Shown: one piece after another, positions 12,403 to 24,400 of the stretch
Layout of the letters: every line of letters starts with the position of its first letter
Numbering within the stretch: position 1 is the stretch's first letter
Assembly: GCF_037126465.1 (NCBI RefSeq)
Contig: NC_088209.1
Location: 25,611,146 to 25,675,145, forward strand
Length of the DNA stretch: 64,000 bases
Reading direction: 5' to 3'
Origin: Ornithodoros turicata
Lineage: Eukaryota > Arthropoda > Arachnida > Ixodida > Argasidae
Notes under the pieces: model-generated
Told to the model about the DNA's origin: nothing
What the model saw: only the letters and a program-made list of their open reading frames with translations
The model's database searches: none
Program-made: the position numbers and the translations under genes

Positions 12403-15400
12403 TATCTAAACAGTTGTGCTATACGGCCAGGCTGACTTCCTCTTGCAGAGAGTATGTAACTACCAGATGACTAATTACCTAAAATTCCTTAAGTAATTCT
12501 TTAATTAGGGAATCTCGGGCAAAAGCGGGATGGCGGAATGGGAAACAATCCTCGTTCAAAGCCATTCTACATTTTAAAAATCCTCGAACGAGTGCGTGCC
12601 GCGAAATATCCATTGCCGAACTTCGCAATGCAAATGAAACCGAAACCAAAACAGCGCGCCTCTGGAGCGCGTGACCTCTCGCGGACGGAGGCTTGTCTGG
12701 ACCGCAACGCGGTGGTTCTGACCAGCACATCAGCACTTACCCCAATCATCTTCATCTCACCAGAGCACGTGGCCCTCTGACGTGAAATGAGCGCTGTCCT
12801 GCCAGCGCTTCGACGGTGGATATCTCAGCGCACCTGCCGGTTTTAAGGTTTTCTAAAAGAAATGGAATAACTTTCCGCGAGGATTGTATCGCATTCTGCT
12901 ATCTCGCTTTTGCCTGATATCCCCTAATTAAAGCATTAATTAATTAATATTAGGTAATTAGTCATCTTGTAGTTACGTACTCTCTTCGAGAGGGTACCCT
13001 CCTCCTGGCCGTGTAGCTCAATTGCAGTAACGACATTTATTGTGTTATGCGATTATATTCGTATTGTGTTATATTATCGATGATAAAAGCTGCGTTCATG
13101 CAATTATCATGAACATGCAACTCGTGAATAGAGAGAGAGGAGGAAGGAGGAAGAGAGACAGAGATAGGTACTTTAGGGGGACAGTGTCGAAGGTCTGACA
13201 GTAAACGTTACCGGTGACATTCTACATGTTCTTACTGTGGAAGTTGGGCATTGTGACACCTTCTTTTTCTTTTGTATCTCTCCCTCGGTCTTGAGATGCA
13301 GGATAACATTCGTGTAATTTATTCTAGTATTCACTATAACCACACTAAATAATTCAAGAGTTTGATTATACAGAGCGGCATGGAACACCGGAACGAGATT
13401 AAACCCGTTTGCTGTCTTCGAGAAGTTCATAAAGAACTATATCCGGCGACACGCTAAAACTTTCCTGCAAACATAGCGTTTCAACATAATACGATGCTTC
13501 GACAGCACTACCACCGGGACCTTCTTCATGCCCTGTGTCTGTAGGGAGCACTTGAATCCACAACTCTTTTGGCATCTCATGATCGTAATCCCCAGCGATA
13601 TGGCTTCAACACACTCCGTTGTAACAATAAACAGTATTTTCACTTACCTCTAACGACATCACCTCATTATTTTGCAAATAATTTACGCCAATGCTTGTGC
13701 CTCTTTCAGCCCACAACACACCTCTCTTCGGCCTCTCCATGGTTACCATAGACGTCCTCGACTCCAATGACCATGCCCCTACGTTCTCTAAGACCGCGTA
13801 CTCCGCTTCCCTCCCTGAAAACTTGCCTGCTGGACATTGTTTCCTGAGCGTAAGTAGAGCTAGCAAACTGACACTGATTACAAGGGGTGATAATCGATAG
13901 ACTGCGGGCCTGACAACGTTCGAAATCTGAGCTCACACGGATTCCACGTGGCAGCTGCTGTTATTGGCTCCTAATTAGACTTGTTGATCTAACGCTCGAC
14001 GAGCCTTTATGCGTTCGATTTTCAAGGTAATTGCACGTGCTATGATACTGTGCTCTAACTTCACCACATAACACGCTAAAAGGGAACCAGAATTCGAAAT
14101 TATATCTTTCTGTCTTCTAATTACTGAAGACAGACGGCTTTTTTATTTTTTTCTGTAACATTCTTCATATCAGCGAAAGTCTAGTGTTGCAAAACTTGCG
14201 GTGCTCCCTCGTCGTCACCAACTACGACCAGTATCATTTCGAATGATTCCGTATTGACGTTGAACGAGTCATGCTGTGAGGTTGTGCTTTTAAAGTGCAT
14301 ATAAAAATGTTTGAAGAAAGGAAGGTAACTTGTAAAACAGCCACACAGGCAATAAACTCTCAGCTGTGTGAGTACGCATTTTTGAAACCCCCATAGCATG
14401 AAACCCTTTGTCAAGGCTGTCCAACATAGCTTCAAACACAAGTTAATGCAAACGTACGTCAGGGTTAGTGCATCGCAGCCCCTTTATACTTACCATATAC
14501 ATTACCTAGAGTCACTAAATAACCTACGCTAATAAGCCTAGCTTGTTTAGTGACTCTAACATTACACTTCGACACTTCTAATCTTTATTTTCCCACCGAA
14601 CTAGATTCACGCGGACAGCGGTGACTCGATTGACCAGTTGACGTACGAGATCCTCAACAAAGACATTCCATTCACCGTAAACGTCCGCACTGGCGACGTC
14701 TGCACCTCGGAAGTCCTCGACCGTGAACGCCGCGACAGCTACGAGTTCGCCGTGTCCGCAACAGACGGAAAATTTGACGTCAAGGCGCCGGTCAGCGTTG
14801 AAGTCGTCGACGAGAACGACAATCCCCCACGCTTCGAGAAAGAGCGCTACACCGTCAGCATCCCTCACGACTCCCAAGCAGGCCGCTCCGTTATCCAGCT
14901 TCACGCCATCGATCTGGACGTGGCAAATAACGGAGAGATCACCTACTGGATCAAGAACACTCACGGTATCTTCGAAATCGACGCCAAAACTGGCCTTGTG
15001 CGTATGGCAGCCGGGTTGCCCGGCAGCGCCATGAAGAACTTCAGTTACGAAATGGAAGTGTTCGCTCAAGATCATGGAGCAGCCTCTAACATCGGAAAGA
15101 CCATGCTAGTAGTGAAGGTTTCTAGTACGCTGAACAACCCTCCTGTCTTTGATAGGTTCGCGTACAGTGTCAACGTCGACGAGAATGCCGCCAATGTTCC
15201 ACTCGTGCAAGTGCACGCCATGGATCCTGACGAAGGTAGTTCCGGAAAGGTGTTTTACAGGATCGCGAGAGCGACAAAGCGAGAAGCTTTCAGAATCGAT
15301 TCGCAAACTGGTAAAATTATGTTGGTGTCGCCGTTGGACTTCGAGCAAGTGAAGCACCTCGAGGTGTTCGTCGAAGCCAGAGATGATGGCAGAGAGCCGC

Positions 15401-18400
15401 AGTTTGCAACAACTATTGTGCAGGTAAGTGTTCAGGGAGGATGTAGCACCAATGGCTTGTAGTGAACGCAACGTTTCTGCTCCTTGCCCTTCTAGTAGCT
15501 ATGACGTGAAGCTCACAAAGTTCGACATACAATCTGAAGGAAGCCTTCCTTGACGTAAAGTCGCATGTGGTGCTGAGCCTTAGCTATTCGAAATAATTGG
15601 AAACCGCTGTTGGTGTTATATTCTTTCATTCATGCATTATTTCTTTTTATTTCTTCCCCATCTAAGAGCAACATCAAGCACTGAACACGGTTGCTGTTGC
15701 TTAACAATTGCAGTTTAAAAATAATGATTATGACACTGCACGGTTCACAAGGGTTGTTGTTGCTGCGCTGCATGTACGTATGAGCTCTCCTTACTCACTA
15801 ATGATGCAGGGCGAGAAATCAGTAAGCACGAAAGCTCCGTACTTATTCCAGCTTTATTTCTCCGCTTCTTTTGTAAACTATTACTGCACTTCATTACCAA
15901 CACGTTGGTTATTCCAAAACCCTCAGCATGAGTTTTCCTTTCCACGCGGCATTTGTAAAGCGGGCTCCCCCACACCAAAGCGTGTGAGGTGGCAGAACAC
16001 GCTTTACAGGGAGCCACCCTAGAAATGCAAAGAGTCTCAACATTTTCTACGACGAAATCATTTCGCTAACTCCACAACATTAATTTTGCTACAAATGCTT
16101 GATACCGAAAGGCTACCAAATACTTAATACCACGTTCGCAGCAAAACGATGTAGCGAGAAATAAGAGTGCTAAAACAAACCAATGAGATACAAAATCGGC
16201 ACGTCGTTTCAGGTAACTGTGAACGACGTGAACGACAACAGCCCAGAGTTCCTGTCGATGCCACGAACGCTTCGCATACCCCAGTCGACATCTCAGAACG
16301 AGATCATTTACCGCGTACAAGCCATCGACTTAGACTCCTCAGCTGGAGGAAACAATGACATCAAGTTCGAGCTCAACCCTCCTAGTCAACGCTTCTCCAT
16401 TCATCCCAAAACTGGTCAGGTCTTCGCCACTCAACCTTTGCAGCTCGGCGCTGAAACGTTGAGGATCGTCGCAACTGACAGTTCCATATATCCTTTGACA
16501 AGGTTCGTTACGATTGCTAAGCAACCGAATGTCGATGTCCTACGAACGCGCGCTATTTCCTTTGCAGTGCCGTGGAAATGCGCGTGGAGGTGTTCAGGGA
16601 AACGGTTGACGAACCAACGCCTGCGTTCTCTTCCATCCAATACACTGTGGACTCCGCGTCAGTAATCGAAGCGGGTGCCACAGTATTGGAAGCACGTGCT
16701 ACGGTTCCCAATGGTAGCCCAGTGTGGTACAACATCACCGGCGACGACGGAAGTCACGTTCGGCGGTTCTCCATCAATCATGACACAGTGCGTCATCTCC
16801 TGATCGGGAGGACTCGTTATGCAAACTTCAACGCAACTTTTATATATATATATATATATTTTTTTTTTGTAGGGGCGTATTGTGACGACAAATCGTCTGG
16901 ACGCAGAGAAGCAGCCCGTGTACCATTTTATGGTCGTTGCAGTAAACAGGAACGATCCACAGCACATGGCCGAAGCTGGAGTATGCTATCTATTCACCTA
17001 TCCTACAATATACACTCTAAGGAAAAATGAGTAAAACGGGGACTAATTGCAGCCTCCAGTCACCCTAGACTAAAATTACTCTTTATTTTAGTCTCGGAAC
17101 CCCGAAATTTACTCCCCAGGACTGAATTTCGCAAGTAGTCTCCTGAATTTTAACACTGTACGTAAATACGTGCTCTTCGTGAAGAATACGGCTATATAAC
17201 TTGGCAATTTTTTTTTCCACCCACACAGAGGAAGGAATCGTTAGCTGTTCCCTCTTGCGAAATTGTGCCCAATGCGTATCGCAAGATTCCAAATCACTCG
17301 GCACATCACGGTTGACTGTCAAATTCAAATTGTTTTCATTCATACACGTGAATTATGTACCTGGGAGGATTCTTAGAACAGAGTGTGAAAGGCAGTACCC
17401 GCTCTGTGACATTCATTTGGTCCCGTGCGTTTACTCCCTAAAGGGACAAATTTTTGTGGCAATGTATTTAGTCCCCAAAAGGAAAAAAATCACTCCCTTT
17501 TTCGATTCTTAGAGTGCAGTTTACGATGCAGTAACAGTTGACTAAACCGCGTTACCGTTTCTAGGTCGTGGTACAATTGACCGACAAGAATGTCAAATGC
17601 CCCAAGTTCCCGTTCACCGAATACTTTGCTTCGATTCAAGAAAATTCGCCTCCAGACACGGTTGTACTTCCGAATCTCATCGCTGAAGATGCTGATAAGT
17701 TTGAAAAGGTAACCTACTTATCGTTCCTTGTCGTTATAATCACTATCTCGTACATGGCATGCACTATACAAAATATATACTAATATTCAGCTCTATCCTA
17801 CTTGTTTTTTTTTTAAAGATATCTTACCAGATCACCGAGGATAACTCAAACGACAACTTCCTATTGGACACGAAGCAAAGCCTAGTTTCTCTGAAAGTGA
17901 AAAAGCCTCTAGACAGGGACAGCATGCCGTCTATTCTACAAGGCATTTATACGCTAACGGTAAGAATGAGAACCAAACAATCCGTTCCATGACTGATGCT
18001 ATTGTCTTCCTTCATAAGATCACCGCAAGTAACTACAAATGTTCCGGTAGTAGTCGTGTCAAGGTGTTTGTGGAAGATGTCAACGACAACAGTCCCGTTT
18101 TCGAGAAGAACGATTACGTTGTTGAACTAGAAGAGGTAAGCAAAGACTTATGTGTGTAGTCGGGAAGTCACATTGTGTTGCGAAGGTTTATCCTAGCAGG
18201 ATAAAAGATGCCGTTACCTATAGGCACTAACACAAAAGGAACACGTGGTGGTGGTGGCGGCGAAAACCGGCTTGCCGTAGTTGGCCTCACTTATGTGGGG
18301 TTCATGCATTGTGTCACGATTTGACCAATCATCGCAGGGGATTGTTTGAGGGGACTAATCGGAGACGTCTCCGCATTGTCGCACTTCTTCAGAAGGAGAT

Positions 18401-21400
18401 GAAGGGGGAAAGCGTAAATTGCGGTTTATTTCGCTCATAAATCAGGAAGGACGCAACGAATGAATTTGCGTTCCTTTTGTATGTTTCTTTTAAGTGTGAA
18501 GGTAACTACATATTTCATTTCACGAAGACAAATTTTCGCACTTTGGTGCCCCTTTAAACTTCGCACGATTTCAATGAGCTTCAGTTGTAAGTTCAGCGCG
18601 GTCCCTGTTCCCTTACTCCTGTGTGTTTTAGCGCTGATTTCGCAGAAGTACGACCGCTGGGTTGTGTGCAGCCTTACAATTTCCGCCATCTTTCCAGAAT
18701 ACTCCTCCAGGACAAACGGTCACACACCTGACAGCCATGGACAGAGATGGTTTAGATCAGGGCAAAATTCGATACTACATCTTGGACGGTGAGCAGACAA
18801 AAAGAAGCTTTCTATAGCCCTCGCATTTTTATTAGTGTATTGCAACACACACGTGTATTGCCACACTATATCTAGGAAACGGAGGAGAAGAATTCAGCAT
18901 GGATGAAACAACTGGAGTTATCTCCGTCAGAGTGATACCCGACAGGGAGAAAACGCCCGCATACATGCTCAAAGTACTAGCTGTCGACTCCGCAAATAAC
19001 ACTGTAAGTTACCTGGATTGCATTCGGTTTGAGTTGCTAAGGCGTTTACTACTTGTACAACGTTGCATGTTCCAAAACGTTCGAACAGTACTCATTGTTA
19101 TACTGACGAAACTAAGTTACATAAAGCTTACCTTGACACTAGGGGCGCGCGGGTGTGCACATCATCATTAAGGATACAAACGATTGGACGCCAACCTTCC
19201 TCAACGATACTTTCTACCTGAATGTGACCGAAGGTAACGTGGAATCGAACCTCCTTCCTTCCCTGTTTTGGCTCTGCATGTGAATTCTTGTCAGTTAATT
19301 TTTGTAATTGTATTTCTGTTCCAGCATTAATCACCGTAAGCCTTTGTGTGTTGTGTGTCTTTGTCTTTTCCTTTATTTCTAAAAGTCACGTGTCTTTCGT
19401 ACGTATTTGTGACGGTATATATACTGTCTCGACCGATTTTTTGTACTTCTAGGAGCCATAAAATAGATGAGAGATATATAGAACTCGAGACGGGGAAGAA
19501 CCAAGACAACGAACACGATAGACTATCGTGTTGTGTTTGCCTTGTTTCTTGCCTGATTCATGTTATATCTCCCTAATCGTGTACGGCTTCGCCTGCGCCG
19601 TTGCCGTCCTGTCATAAAACGGGTTCAAATTATCGAACAGACCAAATGTTTGGTCAAAAACTAGGCGAAAACTCCCTATTTGTTTCCAATCCCTTAGTTA
19701 AACCAGCGAAAGAGATCTCCACAGCTGTCTGCGTATACCAGGTCCGCTGCGAACGAATTGGAGGAAACACTGTACTAGCAGTGTAATTTTAGGGAACTCT
19801 CACATACCCGTAAATGACACGTGCCATAATTGTAAGTGGATGACTGACGTAGGCTCTTTGCTCACAGGACCACCAAGCGTCGGTGCATTTGTTCAACTCC
19901 CAGTCGCTGATTATGATGACGGTATCAACAGACAAGTGGAGCTCTACATAGTTGACGGGAACAACGAGAATCAATTCCGGTTGGGCGTCAATGAAAATGG
20001 GGTACGTGTAATGGAACGGAGGTAACATTTATTTGGGATTTAATTTTTCTCTCCGTGATTCCAGGCCGTGCTGAAAGTAGTATCTGAACTCGACCGAGAC
20101 AAGTACAAGGTACCCGATGCCGCATTACATCTGGTTGTTGTAGCAGCGAGAGATATGGGTACACCTTCAAGAACGGGCTCCACTACTGTGAGTAAACGTT
20201 TATTCCGGTCTGGTTCCAATGCAACTCCTCTGATTTGCTTGTCAATTCACCTGACGATAATGCGCAATATACCGTACATAACTCTATGCAGGTTGCTATT
20301 GTCATTCAAGACGTGAACGACAGCCCACCGCAGTTCGAGAAGGATTCATATTACGAATTTGTTTCTGAAAGTGCCCCTGTGGGAGGTGTGATCGACACTG
20401 TGAGAGCAACAGATCCTGATTCGCCCAAGAACACAAACATCAGCTATTCTTTCGCCCATAGCACTGGTTCAAGTATGCATATATTGCTGGTTTCTTAATC
20501 GAAGATCTGGGAAGGCATTTTGGGTGGTTGCATGTGCCCTAAACGCCGTAGACAGAAGCAAGAGAGATTTCGCAGTGGAATATATGAATACTGGATATGG
20601 ATCATCCGTGGTAGGATCTCCTTTCGCCGACTGTTTTTTGCGTTGTCAACGAACTCACTCAGCACGCCTCTATTAACTTTTATTTCGTTCTCCGAAAGTG
20701 ATGACACTGGGTCTCCGTACGCTGAAAGAACACGCGCACCATGTGAGCTGTCCGTTGACGTGCATCCGATGAGCTCTGACGTCACCGGACATGTGGTCAG
20801 TAAGGGAGGGGACACGCCGTGCTGAACGTCGCGAATTCCAAAACACTCCAAAAGATAGAATATTTCGTTTCCGTGCTACTCCCTCTGCAATTATTACGGC
20901 CATTCACACGTGTCCCTCTCTTCTTCAGTTCCGTTTATGATTGATCCTATCCTTGGAACTGTCAACATTACGAGGGCGCTGGATATATCTGAAAGCCAAG
21001 AGTACAGCATTGAAGTCGAAGCCGATGATGGGCTTTGGAGAACTAGCGTGAGTACATCTTCCCTACAGGTCGCGATAGCATTTGTATGTCCAATACCGTA
21101 AAAGACTAAATAACATTACGCGTCCCACGTCTCGGCATACTTTTGCATTCCTTTCGCTGTTTTGTACAGACCACCATGAAAATTTACGTCAGCGAAGCCG
21201 AAGAGCGTGATCCCCGGTTCGATCAGCTTCACTACAAATTCCACGTGCTGGAAAACATCGCCGGCGCCAAAGTCGGCCAGGTGGAACTTCAATCAAGAAC
21301 CGTGCGGGCGAACAGTCAAATGCGGTACAGCATCATCAACACCGATGTCAGGCCGTTTTTCAATATTTCACAGGTAATGCCTCCAAAGTTGTACCCAAGA

Positions 21401-24400
21401 TAGCAATAATACTGTGCGGCACGGATGACGTTTTGTTCTTAGTTCGATGTTCTGAGTTCTTCGACGTTATGTTATGTTCTTTTCCCCTTACGGTAGGACG
21501 GAGAAATTTACACGCGAGTCGGTCTAGACAGAGAGAAAAGAAGCAAATACACGTTCACGGTTATGCTCGAAGAAAAGCGACCCACCACAAAAGTGGTAAG
21601 TCGTCACGCTCATATGGCGTTGGTCCCATGCGAAGTTGAATTTGTTTACACTAGCATCTCCCTGGCTTTCTTTGCTGTTTCACAGAGCGTAAGTGAAGTG
21701 ACGGTCGAGGTGGTGGACGTAAACGATGAAGTTCCAACTTTCATGCAATCGTACCAAGGAACAATCCGGGAGAACTCCCCGCCGGGGACACTCGTCACGG
21801 TGGTAAGGTCGACGCCGTCCTCAGCAGGCACTGTTGCCCAAAACGTGTTTCTTAACTTTCCTGACTCGAGTTATTTGAATTATTTCCCTAATTCCTTTTT
21901 CCTTTTACCAGACACCAGCAATCGCGGCCATCGATAACGACAGTGGAAACAACTCTGTCGTGCGTTACAGTTTGGGAGGATCTGGTAGTGACCTCTTCTC
22001 CATTCTCGACTCTGGTGTCGTGATTTTCACGGGTGGCACCCCCGTTCAAGTACTGGACCGTGAACTCGCTGATCATTACGAACTGCAGGTAAGGACCATC
22101 TACTTCATACAGGCGCCTATCGCATGGGGATATACGATTCATCCGTCTTAACTGCGCGTAGGTAACTGCGCGGGATCTGGGTAACTTGAGCTCATCCACG
22201 TACCTGACAATTAAAGTGGAAGACGAGAACGACAATGCCCCCGTGTTCAAACATGGCCCACTCCGTGTTCTGCTGCCTGAAACAGCTCGCCCTGGAGCAA
22301 GAGTAGCCCAGGTTGCAGCCGCGGACGCTGATGAATCAGGGGTGAACTCCAAGGTTGAATACTCTATCGTGTCTGGAAGCAGAGGCAACGTCAGGATTGA
22401 CAGGCAAACCGGTAAGTCGAATGAATACCGTGACACTGAGCATGCGCACTTACTCGCATAATTACCGCTCGAGTTTGGTCGCCCAAATGTTGGTACTTTC
22501 TTTTTTCTTCTATTTCACGCACTGGCTTTAGCAGTATACGGCCGGCACCTCTTACACGGTGACGGGCACCGTAGCGCAGAGCGAGTGCTGGTTTTATTTG
22601 CGTAACACAGTTTCTGGGAATAAAATGTGCGTTAATCCTGAGAGTAAACGTATTATGTACTTCGATATCGTGTTTTCTTTCTTACTTTTTCTTTTTTATT
22701 AGAGGGAAAAGAAATCGGGTTTTATATCAGGAGCTGTAAAATCGCGCGATATCGGGTGGAAGACCAGATTTTTTTTTTTTTTCATTTGGAAATAAAAAAA
22801 CGCTTCTCGCAGCTTAGATGAACACGGGATGCCGAGTGGTGTTGTTGAATGCGCAGTGCTTAGCGTTCTCCAGTGATTATATTGGTGGCTGAATTTGTCT
22901 TTTGTAAAGTCCGTTTTCGGGGATTTTCATGAGTTTTCCGGCGCGATTTCTTTACGCGACGATGATGCAAATCGGGAGACTAAAGCTGGTTTTATCGGGT
23001 TTAACCCTAAAACACAAGGCTCCACAAATACTGTGATCAAGTGCATCAGTGCGTTCCTATAAAACTGATCCTTCCATTTCAGGCGAAATTTTCGTCGTCG
23101 GTACCCTCAAACCGGAGACGGTTTATCTCTTGAACGTTTCCGCTGCTGACGGACGCGGCTTAGCTAACCTCATCGTTGTCAACATCACTGTGCTGGATGT
23201 GAACGATCACAAGCCGACGTTCGTCAAGCCCGAGTACAGCTTCTCTATACCGGAAGGAAGTTACAAGGAAGAGAGAGCACGCCTTGGAGTCCTCCGTGCT
23301 GTCGATGAGGACAGAGGAAAGAATGGAGCTGTGGACTATGCACTCATTACGCAGAAGGACCAAAGTACGATAATTATTCCTCTACTGACAACGGCACGTC
23401 ATTTTACGGGTTATTCCAGAAAATCTGGGGGGGGGAGGGGGTAGCGGCTCCATCTTTGGGCATCCTGTCAAACGCGTCTAAACGCTCTAGCTTTACAGAG
23501 CCATCTTTAGATTCTGATCTTCATGCGGCTGCACTTGCCCCGCGCTTCCTATTGTAACTTCGTCCCCCCCCCCCCCATCCTCTTACGGATGGGCCTCTAC
23601 GCTGCTGTCGACGTTGGTGGGCCTTATAAATCTACACAAAGTTATAAAGCTGTCGCTTTGAAAAATATATGCCGCGAGCGCCTTTCATTCAGTGGTTAAC
23701 AAAATGACAACGGTTGGTTTTATGCTTCCAGACTTGCCATTCCACGTGGACGTTCATACAGGAGAACTTTTTGCCACTGGCATTCTGGATAGAGAAACGA
23801 AGAAGGATTACCGCTTCCAGATCCTTGTAAGTTCACTGTGCCATTGAATCCCTTAAAGAGGTAAACGAAAACGTGAATTCCTCTCTGTAGGCGTTGGATA
23901 ACGGGGAACCGCCTCAGAATTCAACCGTGAACGTAACGATAACGGTGGAAGACGTCAACGACGAAAAGCCAAGATTCTTCACCGACCCATACTTGGCTCA
24001 GATTCCTGAGAACCTGGATCCAGGACAAAAGGTCGGGGCTGTGCTTACCCAGAGTAACTCATAATCAATCATTCGTTACATTTGTGTAACGGTGCACCCT
24101 CTGGTTCACAGGTTACACAGATTCGCGCTTTTGATCCGGATACCGGTGAAAATGGATTGGTGTTTTACAAGCTCGGTGGTGGTCACGGAAACAAGTTCTA
24201 CATTGACAGTAAAGGTCAGTGTGACAGCGCAGAGCGTTACAAAGTTCTACATGTAAAGATCCAACACACAATACACAATACATATAAAGATCCAATAAAC
24301 AATACAATATTACAATACACAATGAACAGGAATGGAGTTGTGTTCTTTAACTGCCACAATACTGACTAAATCTTGTGCCTTCAGAACCCTATCAAATTTA

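Larger units (their letters stand above)
11997..13709 (+). other. Cadherin intron, 1.7 kb, with microsatellite and TIR element
   Basis: Holds a (CTGT)n microsatellite at about 12346-12402 and a 600-bp element with long terminal inverted repeats (12418-13017). Nothing coding was recognised. Confidence 0.65.
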
